A DNA stretch of 64,000 nt from Pyxidicoccus xibeiensis. Lineage in GTDB: Bacteria > Myxococcota > Myxococcia > Myxococcales > Myxococcaceae. The stretch covers positions 186,001 through 250,000 of the forward strand of contig NZ_JAJVKV010000003.1 in the NCBI RefSeq assembly GCF_024198175.1. Direction: 5' to 3'. A program made the position numbers and the translations under genes. A model generated the notes under the pieces. That model was not told the origin of the DNA. It searched no databases and saw only the letters and a list, made by a program, of their open reading frames with translations. Positions 35,340 through 44,295 of this stretch are shown here, in pieces (the first letter of the stretch is position 1; the number at the start of each line of letters is the position of its first letter).

Positions 35340-38300
35340 ATGCAACGAAACATCGGACGAACGTTCGTCGGCGCGCTTGCGCTGGCGAGCGTAGCGGCGG
35401 GGTGTACCTCGAATGACACCTCCGAAGAGTCACTGAAGGACACGAGGCAGGGGCTGGGAGGACCCGACTTCGTGGTGACGGCGCTGCGCGCGCCGCCCAG
35501 CACGCCTCCTGACAGCCCGTTCGAAGCGACGGTGACGGTCTGCAACCAGGGGGACGTGGAGCGCGCAGCGGAGGTGGCGCTGGTGCTGTCGGATGACACC
35601 GGCCTCTCCATCTCGACAGATGTCTTTGGTGGGAGGGTGTCCCTGGGCTACCTACGGGCAGGAGCCTGCGAGACGCGCTCGCTGCAGGTCGACTCCGCGC
35701 CGTCGGTGGGCGCGTGGTACGTGGGCGCGCTCGTGGACCCCTACGGCCGCGAGCTCGAGTCCAACGAGAGCAACAACACGCGGCTGCACGGTCCGATGAG
35801 CGTGGGGTACGGCCCCGACTTCGTCGTCACGCGGGTGGACGGCCCCCCCAGCGCGAGGGACGGCCAGCTCCTGAGCTTCCACGCCACGGTCTGCAACCAG
35901 GGCACCGAGCCCGGTGAAGCCCCCGTCGAGCTGTACCTGTCAACGGACACCGTCATCCGTCCCGGCAGCGTCCCGCTGGAGGATGCGCCCCTCGGCATCG
36001 CGCACTCCGACATGCTGATGCCCGGCCAGTGCCGCACCCTCCCGGTGCAGGGCCGGGTCTCCACGCCCAGCCCGGGCAGCCCAGGTGCCTACTACGTGGG
36101 CGCGGTGGTGGACCCGCGGGCCTCGCGCCCCGAGCTGCGCGAGGACAACAACATCCACGCCGCCTTCCGCATCGGCGTGGGCGACGCGCCGGACTTCATC
36201 GTCACCTCTGTCACCGGCCCCGAGAGCGTGCAGCCCTTCCAGCCGTTCCCCGTGCAGGTGACGGTCTGCAACCAGGGGACGCAAGCCGGCGGCGCGCAGG
36301 TGGGGCTCTTCATGTCCGCCGACGCGGTCATCCGCCCCAACACCGGCCCGGGGCCCATGGAGGACTCACCGGCGGGCCAGGCCTCGGTGAACCTCCTCGT
36401 CCCCGGCCAGTGCTCCACGCTCCCGGTCCAGGCCTACGCCCAGCTGCCTCCTCAGGGTGTGGAGGGTCCGTACCACCTGGGCGCGGTGGTGGACCCGAAT
36501 GGCAACGTCTCCGAGCTCCTGGAGGACAACAACACCTCGTCGGGCCATCGCCTCGGCGTGGGCCAGCGACCGGACTTCGTCGTCACCGCCGTGAAGGCCC
36601 CCGCCAGCGTGCGGGAGGGCGAGCCGCACGGCGCGCAGGTGACGGTCTGCAACCAGGGCACCCAGTGGGGCGATACGGAGGTGGAGCTGTACATGTCCGT
36701 CGATGAGGTCATCCACCCCCACACCGGACAAGCCCCCTCCGAGGACCGCCTGGTGGGTCGAGGGTCCTCGGGCCTCCTCGCTCCGCGCCAGTGCACCACG
36801 CTGGCGATGCCGGAGCCGGCGTGGCTGCCCTACCCGGGCACTCCGGGCGCGTACTACCTGGGCGCGGTGGTGGACCCGCGTCAGTGGGTGACGGAGCTTC
36901 GCGAGGACAACAACACCTCGGCGAGCCGGGGCCTGGGAGTGGGTGACGGGCCTGACTTCGTCGTCACCGCCGTGAAGGGCCCCGCCAGCGTGCGGGAGGG
37001 CCAGCCGCACGGCGCGCAGGTGACGGTCTGCAACCAGGGCACCCAGTGGGGCGGGACGGAGGTGGAGCTGTACATGTCCGCCGATGAGGTCATCCGCCCC
37101 AACACCGGACCCGCTTCCTCGGACGACCGCTTCGTGGGCGGGGCCCCGACGGACACCCTGGCGCCGGGACAGTGCACCACGCTGGCGGTGCCAGGCTCGG
37201 CGTGGCTGCCCTCCCCGGGCACTCCGGGCGCGTACCACCTGGGCGCGGTGGTGGACCTGCGCAACCAGCGCACGGAGCTGCGCGAGGACAACAACATCGC
37301 GTCCGGCTACCGCATCGGCGTGGGCGAGGAGCCCGACTTCATCATCACCGCCGTGAAGGGCCCCGCGAGCGTACAGACCGGCCAGGCCCTGACGGCGCAG
37401 GTGACGGTGTGCAACCAGGGCACCGAGCCGGGTGGCACCGAGGTGGCGCTGCTCCTGTCCGAGGACGCCATCCTCCGGTCCACCGCGAGCGGGGGAATGG
37501 TGGAGGACCTGCGCGTGGGTGAGGCCCTGGTGGACGTCCTCCAGCCGGGCCGGTGCGCCACCGTGCCGGTGACGGGCCTCGCGAGCCCGCCGCCTCCGGG
37601 CAGTCCGGGGGCGTACTACCTCGGCGCGGTGGTGGACCCGCGCGGCCAGCACCTGGAGCTGCGGGAGGACAACAACACCGCGTCCGGCTACCGCCTGGGG
37701 CTGGGCAACCAGCCGGACTTCGTCGTCACGGCCGTCTCGGGTCCGAGCAGCGTGAAGCCGGGGAGTCCCTTCAGCGCCAGCGTCACGGTGTGCAACCGGG
37801 GACAGCAGGCGGCCACGGTGGACGTGGACGTGTACCTGTCCGCGGACACGGTCATCCGTCCGGCGTCACCGCCCCGGTTCGTGGAGGACTTCCTGCTGGG
37901 CACGGTGGCGGGGGTGCCCCTCAACGCGGGCCAGTGCGCCAGCCACGCACTGGGCCTGACGGCGCCGTCGTCGCTGCCGGAGGGCGGGTACTTCCTGGGT
38001 GCGGTGGCGGACCCACGGCTGCAGCGCACGGAGCTCATCGAGGACAACAACATCCACACGGGCAGCCGCATCGGCGTGGGCCTGAGGCCGGACTTCGTCC
38101 TCATGGGGGTCTTCGCACCCGCCAGCGTGCGGCAGGGCGCCGCGTTCGCGGTGAGCGTCCTGGTCTGCAACCGGGGGCAGTCCCCGAGCACCACGGACGT
38201 GGACCTGTTCCTCTCCGCGGACAGCATCATCCGCCCGCCAGCGGGCTCGCTGCCGCCGGAGGACCTCTACCTGGGCACGGTGACGGGGGTGTGGCTCGAC

Positions 38301-38459
38301 GTGGGCCAGTGCACCACCCGCTCGCGCACGGTGAACGCCAACGTGATGACCCCGGGCGCGTACTACGTGGGCGCCGTGGCGGACGCGGCAGGAGCGCGTC
38401 AGGAGCTCTTCGAGGACAACAACGCCATGGCGATCTTCACCGTGTCCGTTACGCCTTGA
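35340..38459 (+). CDS. CARDB-repeat lipoprotein
   Basis: 1039 residues. Lipoprotein signal FVGALALASVAAGC|TSN. The mature part is eight tandem CARDB (cell-adhesion related, bacterial) beta-sandwich repeats of about 125 residues, each with PDFVVTAVKGPASV, ATVTVCNQGT, YYLGAVVDPR and ELREDNN. Repeats four and five are nearly identical in DNA with a 381-bp period, evidence of recent internal duplication. Each repeat keeps two Cys (VCNQG and GQCxT), probably a disulphide. A surface adhesin or stalk role is inference; no catalytic domain is attached. Confidence 0.88.
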   Translation: MQRNIGRTFVGALALASVAAGCTSNDTSEESLKDTRQGLGGPDFVVTALRAPPSTPPDSPFEATVTVCNQGDVERAAEVALVLSDDTGLSISTDVFGGRVSLGYLRAGACETRSLQVDSAPSVGAWYVGALVDPYGRELESNESNNTRLHGPMSVGYGPDFVVTRVDGPPSARDGQLLSFHATVCNQGTEPGEAPVELYLSTDTVIRPGSVPLEDAPLGIAHSDMLMPGQCRTLPVQGRVSTPSPGSPGAYYVGAVVDPRASRPELREDNNIHAAFRIGVGDAPDFIVTSVTGPESVQPFQPFPVQVTVCNQGTQAGGAQVGLFMSADAVIRPNTGPGPMEDSPAGQASVNLLVPGQCSTLPVQAYAQLPPQGVEGPYHLGAVVDPNGNVSELLEDNNTSSGHRLGVGQRPDFVVTAVKAPASVREGEPHGAQVTVCNQGTQWGDTEVELYMSVDEVIHPHTGQAPSEDRLVGRGSSGLLAPRQCTTLAMPEPAWLPYPGTPGAYYLGAVVDPRQWVTELREDNNTSASRGLGVGDGPDFVVTAVKGPASVREGQPHGAQVTVCNQGTQWGGTEVELYMSADEVIRPNTGPASSDDRFVGGAPTDTLAPGQCTTLAVPGSAWLPSPGTPGAYHLGAVVDLRNQRTELREDNNIASGYRIGVGEEPDFIITAVKGPASVQTGQALTAQVTVCNQGTEPGGTEVALLLSEDAILRSTASGGMVEDLRVGEALVDVLQPGRCATVPVTGLASPPPPGSPGAYYLGAVVDPRGQHLELREDNNTASGYRLGLGNQPDFVVTAVSGPSSVKPGSPFSASVTVCNRGQQAATVDVDVYLSADTVIRPASPPRFVEDFLLGTVAGVPLNAGQCASHALGLTAPSSLPEGGYFLGAVADPRLQRTELIEDNNIHTGSRIGVGLRPDFVLMGVFAPASVRQGAAFAVSVLVCNRGQSPSTTDVDLFLSADSIIRPPAGSLPPEDLYLGTVTGVWLDVGQCTTRSRTVNANVMTPGAYYVGAVADAAGARQELFEDNNAMAIFTVSVTP

Positions 38460-38524
38460 GCTGAGTCGTAAGAGCCGGCCCGCCGCGTCCCGCTGTCCCG
38501 GGGCGCGGCGTGTGCCGGGCCTCT

Positions 38525-38790
38525 TCAGCGAAGCGTGCGCACCGGCCGCACCGGGCCGTTGAACCAGCGGCTCAGCTCCACCCCATCGTCGATGCGGCGC
38601 GCGGGCGGCAGGCTGGAGAGGAACACCCGGCCGTACGCCTTCGTCACGATGCGCCGGTCCAGCATGGCCACGATGCCCCGGTCCGCCTGCGTGCGGATGA
38701 GCCGCCCGAAGCCCTGCCGCAGCGCCAGCGCCGCCTGCGGCAGCGGGTACGCGTCGAAGGGCTCCTCGCCCCGCTGCAGCAACGGGTTGG
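38525..38790 (-). pseudogene. C-terminal fragment of a DinG-type helicase
   Basis: The minus-strand frame reads FPPNPLLQRGEEPFDAYPLP then QAALALRQGFGRLIRTQADR and GIVAMLDRRIVTKAYGRVFL. The QGFGRLIR and D-x-R-x3-K-x-YG motifs are helicase motif VI and the C-terminal end of DinG/YoaA-type 5'-3' helicases. Everything upstream of about 38790 in the gene is missing. The break coincides with a sequence matching the ssrA 3' end. Confidence 0.75.
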
Positions 38791-38804
38791 GCGGGAATCG
38801 AACC
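38790..38804 (+). repeat. 15-nt direct repeat of the ssrA 3' region, candidate att site
   Basis: GGCGGGAATCGAACC here is identical to 43941-43955 inside the T-arm of the tmRNA gene, in the same orientation. It lies at the point where the DinG fragment breaks off. No complete tRNA surrounds it: the T-stem cannot pair properly. It may be the distal attachment site of an ssrA-integrated element. The T-loop motif is shared by all tRNAs, so chance is possible. Confidence 0.4.
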
Positions 38805-38916
38805 GCCTGTGCTGCCGCCAGCGACCGCTGGCCCGACTGTCGCTGCGGGCGAGCGGACCCCGGCCGGCCGCCAGCTCGTTGCCGAACAACGGCGCGCCGT
38901 GCTGTATCATCGTTGC

Positions 38917-39354
38917 ATGACGACGCGGCGCACGCTCACCGACCTGATGGACGAGGTGGCCGGCCGCAACCGCGACTGGTCATCGCCGCAGGACCTCGGC
39001 TCCGATCGCGCGACGGTCTCGGGCGCCTGGCTCGCGAGCGACGATCCGCTGGCGATGCTGCTCCTGCTCGCCGCGCTGCATCCCCGGCGCGCAGAGGAGA
39101 AGTGCCTCGAGCTGGCGACCGCGCTGTCGTTCTTCGAGCCCATGCGGGTCACAGCACACACGATGAGCCGCAATCGCGGCGGCATGTACGTCAATGGTTC
39201 GTTGCCATTCTACTTCGTGCGGCTCTACCAGCGGCTGCGCGTCGCCTTTCGGACGGTCGAGGACACCAGGCGGTCGCGGCTCGAGCCCGAGCTCGCCGCG
39301 GCGATCCGCGTCGTCGTCCACGATCCGTTCACGCTCGTCGGGCCCGCCGCATAG
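38917..39354 (+). CDS. Hypothetical protein
   Basis: 145 residues from ATG 38917 (MTTRRTLTDLMDEVAGRNRD). No signal peptide, membrane segment or known motif. Sequence such as SLPFYFVRLYQRLRVAFRTV suggests an alpha-helical protein. Its DNA uses ATC- and TCG-containing words more than its neighbours, hinting at a different origin. It sits in the relic-rich stretch between the DinG fragment and the metalloprotease gene. Confidence 0.5.
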   Translation: MTTRRTLTDLMDEVAGRNRDWSSPQDLGSDRATVSGAWLASDDPLAMLLLLAALHPRRAEEKCLELATALSFFEPMRVTAHTMSRNRGGMYVNGSLPFYFVRLYQRLRVAFRTVEDTRRSRLEPELAAAIRVVVHDPFTLVGPAA

Positions 39355-39458
39355 GGCCCGGAGATGAACAAGTCGATCGCCGAAGTCCTCGCGGCTCGGC
39401 AGCAGCGAGTTCCGGGCGCTTCGAAGGCCGCCCATTCGGTCCACGCAGTCTGGTTTCG

Positions 39459-39600
39459 ATGAACGCATTGTTCCTTGCCTGTGGGCCCATGGAGCCCGCC
39501 GCAGGCGCAGCGAAGGCTCCCAGCTCCGAGGCCGAGGCATCGCAGGCGCTCGACTCGAATCTGCCCGAGTGCGACACCCTGGAAGGCCAGTCCTGCCGCA
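39459..39600 (+). pseudogene. N-terminal stub of a small lipoprotein
   Basis: The frame begins MNALFLAC|GPMEPAAGAAK then AEASQALDSNLPECDTLEGQ SC, typical of the first 45 residues of small myxobacterial lipoproteins. After about 39600 the frame becomes antisense to another fragment and reads without sense. The signal peptide is unusually short, so the true N-terminus may also be lost. Confidence 0.4.
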
Positions 39601-39609
39601 TCACCATCA

Positions 39610-39910
39610 TGGAGGCCGGGCTGAACTTCTCCGGGTTCAACGTCAGGTCCTGCTGGAGGACCTGCAACACCTTCTTGTCCTTGCCGTTGAGGTAGTCGAG
39701 GCCTCCCGCCTTCTCTCGCAGGTCGAAGTCCTTGGAGGTGGGCCTACCGCGCTCGGCGTCCGTGGGGGCTCGCGAGGACTTCGGAAGCTGTGAGGCCAGG
39801 ACCCAGCCCTTGCGACCCGGATGCCCCTTGACGTGGCCGAACAGGTAGTCGCACTTCGGCCCAGCCTCCTTGGCCGCTGTCACGGCTCCGACTGGGGTGT
39901 GAAACTCCAA
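39610..39910 (-). pseudogene. Fragment of an SH3-like exported protein
   Basis: The minus-strand frame reads KEAGPKCDYLFGHVKGHPGR then KGWVLASQLPKSSRAPTDAE and GGLDYLNGKDKKVLQVLQQD. The first half resembles a bacterial SH3 domain end, the second a short helical tail. No proper start is present (only TTG at 39910, overlapping the metalloprotease stop by 31 nt). It fuses head-on with the lipoprotein stub, marking a rearrangement junction near 39600. Confidence 0.35.
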
Positions 39911-42336
39911 TCGAAGGTGAAGCCCAGGTCGGTGTACGTCTTCAAGAACCGCCCATCCGGCAGCACGGTGGGAGGATTCACGTGCACCTCGCCGTGAGCT
40001 TCATTGGTGAGGAGGAGGTTGCCCGTGATGGTGTAGTGGGGGCTCTGGCAGTCCTTGCCCGCCACCCGCTCCTGGATGCCCGAGGCGTCCGCCAACGAGG
40101 CGGCGTATGAGCGCGCCGGCGTACTCAGCCACTTCGTCACCGTCTCGTCGGGGCTGTGCAGCTCGGGGAAGTGGTTCGTCATCACGACGCCGGAGAGCGG
40201 GAGCACCGTGAAGTTGGCGGGGCCGAAGCTGTACGAGCAGGGGCCGCTGCCATAGCCCGCCTCGAAGGAGAACGAGCCACTCGGGAACATGAGCAGGCTC
40301 GCGCCGACCCGGAGCGTGTCCGGGAAGAGCGGGCTCTTGTAGTCGAGCAGCATCGACGCGGCGTCCACCTCGTAGGTCACGTTCGTCACGCCCTTGCGTC
40401 CGAGCCCCGTCCAGTTCGGCTGCTTCTCGAGGACGTTCGCCGTCCCCTGGAGCTTCCAGCAGCCCACGTTGTTGCGCCTCAGGTAGGGCGCCTCGGAGGC
40501 CGTCACCCTGCCGCCCACCTCCGTCTCCGCGTTGCTGAGGATGATGACCAGGTGCTGCGCGCGCTGGTTCTTCATGTCGCGGCAGAGCCCGACGAACTCG
40601 TAGTCGGACCAGTCCTCCTCCTGCCATCCGTTCGAGCCGTCCATCCACAGCGCCTGCACCTTGACGTGCTTGCCCGCCTTCTTCTGCTCGAAGAAGCCGT
40701 TGTAGAAGAGCATCGAGCGGGTCTGCGGGTCCGTGAAGTCGAAGTAGTAGACACGGTGCGACAGGCTCTTCAGCTCCGCCTCCAGGAAGTCCCTGAGCGT
40801 CGGCGCGCCGGACAGGTCCCCCTTCCGGTCATCGCTCTTCACCGCCTCGCTCAGGGCGTCCCACGTCGTGAAGGACGCGGGCTTCGAGTCCACCGGGGCC
40901 TGGTTCCACAGCATCTTCCCGAAGAGGGGCCAGTGCTTCTGGAAGCCTCCCGGAATCACCGCATTGATGGCCTCCACGCCGGTGTCCACGCTCCCCGTCG
41001 CCGCGAGGATGCTCTTCACCGTGGCCGGGCTGAGCGTGTTGGCGATGTATTGGATCCAGAGGTACGCGCCGTAGTCACGCGCCACGTCGCTGCCCATCTT
41101 GAGGCAGTGGCCCGTGGAGCGGTCCTGCAGCGGAAGCTCCACCGAGCTCAGGTAGCAGTTCGCGTAGTTCTGCTCGAGCTGGAGGCTCTTGCCGTACACG
41201 GCGTCGATGGCCCAGTTGGCGACCGCGTCGCGAAGCCAGCCGTAGCTCGCCTGGAACGACTTCGTCCGGAACGCCCAGTGGCTGGCATGCATCAGCTCAT
41301 GCGCGGCGGCCCCCCTCAGCTCGTCGTCCGACAGGGCCTCGTTCAGCATGATGAACACGGAGGACTGGTAGGGCGCGCCAAACTCGGGAACGGTGAGGCC
41401 GTGGAAGGCGCTGGTGGTCACGAGGAACACGTCGAGCTTCGGGCTGCCGAGCGAGCAGAACGCGGTGGAGTCTGGAAGGGGCGTGGGGAAGCCGAGCGCC
41501 CCGAAGAGCTTGGGCCAGATGTCCTTCTCAATGGCATCCGACACCACGGCGGCCTTCTTCTTCTGCCCGGACACCGTGGTCTGGTACCAGACGTTGACAT
41601 TCGCGGTGGGAGCGTTGACGAGGCTCCACCCGTCGGTGGTGCCCTTGCAGGTGGGGCGGCTGTTGCCGAGCCCCTGGCCGCTCCCGGGAGGCGCCAGCCA
41701 GCTCGCACCGTCCGCGGGCGGAACCAGGTACGGGTCCACCAGGGCCTTCGTCTGCGCGGACAGCGTGTCGTACTGGTCGATGACGTCCTGGAGCGCGGCC
41801 GTCTCGTAGGCGCCCGTCGCGCGGCCCTTGTACTGGAGCGGCAGGCGCGGGTCATTGAAGGCGGCAAAGACGCGGTACGTGAGCACCTCGTGCGGCGCCA
41901 GGAGCCCCGCCTCGGCGGCCATGGCGAGAAGCTCGTCGGAGGTCTTCAGGCCCTCCGGGGGGTCGGCGACCAGCACCGTCACCGCCGAGCTCTTGACGCT
42001 TCCGGCGGAAGCCGTCACCAGGGACACGCCGCTGGAAGCACCGTGGACGCGTCCGTCCTCGATGCGCGCCACCGTGGCGTCGGTGCCGGACCAGGTGAAG
42101 CTCACGTCCTCCAGCAGCTTGCCGCGCTCGTCGTAGGCGTACGCCGCGGGCGTCAGTCGCTCGCCCACCCACAGGAAGCTCTGGTCCGGGGTGACGACGA
42201 TGCTGGCCACCTTCGCGTTGTCGGAGCCCCCATCGGGGTCCTTGGGGTCGCCACCGCCGCCGCCAGTGTTCGAGCAGGCCGCCAGGGCCACGAGGAGTGC
42301 CAGCAAGGGGAGTCGAGGTGTCAGACGAGGATGCAC
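39880..42336 (-). CDS. Lipoprotein zinc metalloprotease with Ig-like domain
   Basis: 818 residues. Lipoprotein signal LLALLVALAAC|SNT, a Gly/Asp linker, then a Big_2-like Ig domain (SIVVTPDQSFLWVGERLTPA to VSLVTASAG, about 45-125). The catalytic domain contains LRGAAAHELMHASHWAFRTK: HELMH is a zincin HExxH motif near residue 350. The downstream segment YGWLRDAVANWAIDAVYG may hold the third zinc ligand (gluzincin-like). The C-terminal 300 residues are beta-rich and unassigned. It is predicted to be a surface or periplasm-facing peptidase. It lies within the putative ssrA-associated segment. Confidence 0.75.
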   Translation of the reverse strand: MHPRLTPRLPLLALLVALAACSNTGGGGGDPKDPDGGSDNAKVASIVVTPDQSFLWVGERLTPAAYAYDERGKLLEDVSFTWSGTDATVARIEDGRVHGASSGVSLVTASAGSVKSSAVTVLVADPPEGLKTSDELLAMAAEAGLLAPHEVLTYRVFAAFNDPRLPLQYKGRATGAYETAALQDVIDQYDTLSAQTKALVDPYLVPPADGASWLAPPGSGQGLGNSRPTCKGTTDGWSLVNAPTANVNVWYQTTVSGQKKKAAVVSDAIEKDIWPKLFGALGFPTPLPDSTAFCSLGSPKLDVFLVTTSAFHGLTVPEFGAPYQSSVFIMLNEALSDDELRGAAAHELMHASHWAFRTKSFQASYGWLRDAVANWAIDAVYGKSLQLEQNYANCYLSSVELPLQDRSTGHCLKMGSDVARDYGAYLWIQYIANTLSPATVKSILAATGSVDTGVEAINAVIPGGFQKHWPLFGKMLWNQAPVDSKPASFTTWDALSEAVKSDDRKGDLSGAPTLRDFLEAELKSLSHRVYYFDFTDPQTRSMLFYNGFFEQKKAGKHVKVQALWMDGSNGWQEEDWSDYEFVGLCRDMKNQRAQHLVIILSNAETEVGGRVTASEAPYLRRNNVGCWKLQGTANVLEKQPNWTGLGRKGVTNVTYEVDAASMLLDYKSPLFPDTLRVGASLLMFPSGSFSFEAGYGSGPCSYSFGPANFTVLPLSGVVMTNHFPELHSPDETVTKWLSTPARSYAASLADASGIQERVAGKDCQSPHYTITGNLLLTNEAHGEVHVNPPTVLPDGRFLKTYTDLGFTFDWSFTPQSEP

Positions 42337-42401
42337 GCGCCGGCCCTTTCAGGGAAAATTGGCGCACTCACAACGGAGCCGGCTGAAAACCTTCGGCTGA
42401 C

Positions 42402-42960
42402 GTGCCCTGGAGAGGTCACACCCTTCCATGCGCACTTCCTCCGCTCCTGCTGTCACTCGCGCTCCTCTGCGGCTGTGAGCGCAGAGGTGAGCCCGCGGCC
42501 CCTGCGCCCCAGAAGCCGGCGCCTGCTCCACCCGCGCCCAGGCAGGAAGCCGACTGCACCGTCCCCAGCAACGAACGTTCGCGCTGGACGTCTTCGCATG
42601 CCCTCGGTGTGGAGGCCGTCGCCGGGTGCTGGCATCCCTCACAGCACACCCGCCCGCCGCCCTCAAAAGGGCCCCCCTCCGTCCTATCCTTCGAGTCCGA
42701 GCACGAGCAGCGGCTGGGCACCGCGTTGCAGGCTCACGTGGAGCGGGACATGGTCCTGCTGCTGGCTGGCCTGCGTCCGCTCGCCTTCGCCACCCGTACC
42801 TTCTCCCGCTGGGAGACCGGATGCTGCTCGACGCCGCCTTCCCTGGTGGCGCGCGGCTGGATGGAATCCTTCGAGTCGAGCGTGAAGTCGCTCGCAGCGG
42901 AGCCGGGCGCGGTGGCCTGAGCTGGCATCCCCCGCAGTCCGAGAGGTTCGAAAACAGACA
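42402..42960 (+). pseudogene. Lipoprotein gene broken by frameshifts
   Basis: A ribosome-site-like GGAGAGG precedes ATG 42428, but the lipoprotein signal (LPPLLLSLALLCGC|ERR) is in another frame that only has GTG 42402 as start. That frame reads through SFESEHEQRLGTALQAHVER to about 42790. The protein then continues in the ATG frame as LLPLGDRMLLDAAFPGGARL and DGILRVEREVARSGAGRGGL. Two compensating indels explain this. Family unknown. Confidence 0.5.
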
Positions 42961-43068
42961 CTGCCCTTTGTGTGAGCGTGCTCGCACAAATCGTGCGTGC
43001 TGCATTGATGCGCCTGCCTCAATTGCTGTCACACCATTCGCCCTCGAGGCGGGCGCACCGGAGTCAAC

Positions 43069-43518
43069 ATGAAGCCCGTGAAGGTATTGGCTGGCGTTCT
43101 CGTGTTGGGACTGTTGGCGGGATGTGGCCCCGTGGCATCCGATGAATTGGAACCCATCGATACCTCGGGTGAGGCATCGGTGGAGCCATCGCTGTCGCCG
43201 GAGCTCGTTGAGTTGCTCGCGGACAGGCACCGCCCCTCCGACGAGGTCCTCGCGTATGCGACCGCCATCTGCCCAGCGAGCAACAGCTGTGTCGGGTATG
43301 ACTCCTGTGGCACCTGGTCTTCCTTCGCGAACTGTGGCGCCGTGGGGTGCATTGCCGACCCCGGGTGCAGGCTTTGCTCCACGTGTGACGTCATGCCCAG
43401 GAAGTATCAGAGCCGGTACCGCTACCAAGTCTGCTTCAACCAGCTCCAGCAATCCTGCACGAAGTACGAGCTCATCACCGTGCAGAGTTGCGGAGGCTGT
43501 GCGCCAGAAGAGTGGTGA
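43069..43518 (+). CDS. Small cysteine-rich lipoprotein
   Basis: 149 residues. Lipoprotein signal VLAGVLVLGLLAGC|GPV. The mature part carries thirteen Cys within about 85 residues: AICPASNSCVGYDSCG, NCGAVGCIADPGCRLCSTCD, QVCFNQLQQSCTKYE and VQSCGGCAPEEW. This pattern suggests a disulphide-knotted surface domain. I do not recognise a family. It is intact, unlike its neighbours on both sides. Confidence 0.7.
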   Translation: MKPVKVLAGVLVLGLLAGCGPVASDELEPIDTSGEASVEPSLSPELVELLADRHRPSDEVLAYATAICPASNSCVGYDSCGTWSSFANCGAVGCIADPGCRLCSTCDVMPRKYQSRYRYQVCFNQLQQSCTKYELITVQSCGGCAPEEW

Positions 43519-43587
43519 CGAGCGTCCCGGGGCCTGAAGTCTCGAGCGCACAGCGCTGGCGACCCAGCCCCGGGACGCTGGAGCCCA

Positions 43588-43880
43588 TTGCTCACCCGAC
43601 ACCGCTCCATCACCCTGGCCCGCTACGTCCGGCCTTGGCTGGAGCAACGCGAGGGACTCGTCGCGGACTTGAGGACGGATGAGTCCCGCCCCCAGCACCT
43701 CGTCGACCTCTTCCGCCAGCGCTGCGTCCAGGGCGCCATCGCGCCGAAAACCGTCCACAACATCTACGGGGTGCTCAAGGCGCTCCACCAGGACGCCTAC
43801 CTCGCGGACCGCGTGACGACCTCGCCCTAGTTGAAGGGCCAAGAGCTCGGCCAGCTCGCCCGGTTGCCCGTGGCGGCCTC
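43588..43880 (+). pseudogene. Tyrosine integrase fragment beside ssrA
   Basis: The frame reads ARYVRPWLEQREGLVADLRT then QHLVDLFRQRCVQGAIAPKT and VHNIYGVLKALHQDAYLADR. This is the SAM-like core-binding domain of phage-type integrases, but with an internal deletion after DESR (about 20 residues) and a stop at 43830. The catalytic R-H-R-Y domain is absent. It sits 55-100 nt from the 3' end of tmRNA, the usual place for an integrase of an ssrA-integrated element. Confidence 0.7.
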
Positions 43881-43883
43881 AGG

Positions 43884-43925
43884 GAAAACAAAACCCCGTG
43901 GCACCTTCCGGCGCCACGGGGTTCT
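43884..43925 (-). terminator. Rho-independent terminator of ssrA
   Basis: Minus-strand stem CCCCGTGGCGCC / GGTGCCACGGGG with a GGAA loop, followed by GTTTTGTTTTC. It begins 9 nt after the tmRNA 3' end. Confidence 0.85.
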
Positions 43926-43933
43926 TTGCTGCT

Positions 43934-44295
43934 TGGAGGCGGCGGGAATCGAACCCGCGTCCGAAAGCCCTCTGTCCTTCGACCCTACGTGCGTAGTCCG
44001 CGATTTGCTACGTCCCGGAGGCTCCCACGGACGGGATACTCCGAGCCGGTCCTGGAAGATCTCGCCACCTCGGGCCCAGGCACCCTCGGCAGCCAGCCTG
44101 CATTATGACGGTCCGACCCCACCCCACAGGCCGAGAGCGAGGGGACCGCGCACTAAGAGCTGTTGTTAGGCAGCCAGCGCGAGCTCAACGTTGTCGTTGG
44201 CTTTTGTGTCTCTGCCAGGTTGGATTTACGAGCTACCAGACAAGCTCGGCACGCGTCTCGGACTTCGTTGCCCCCGTCGAAACCAGGTCGCCCCC
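43934..44295 (-). ncRNA. ssrA: Transfer-messenger RNA (tmRNA)
   Basis: 362 nt on the minus strand. The 5' end GGGGGCGACCTGGTTTCGAC and 3' end GGTTCGATTCCCGCCGCCTC CA form the tRNA-like acceptor and T-arm (GGGGGCG pairs with CGCCTCC). The 3' CCA is not encoded. The tag frame at 44166-44201 encodes ANDNVELALAA and stops with TAA, matching the ANDExxxALAA pattern. It rescues stalled ribosomes with SmpB. The terminator lies just downstream, and the gene is next to an integrase relic. Confidence 0.95.

Noticed and set aside
38770..38870. tRNA gene on the minus strand
   Set aside because: GGTTCGATTCC looks like a T-loop, but the T-stem does not pair and no D-arm, anticodon arm or acceptor stem can be drawn.
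40156..42885. 909-codon plus-strand frame opposite the metalloprotease
   Set aside because: Shadow frame; the minus strand has lipobox, Ig domain and HELMH motif.
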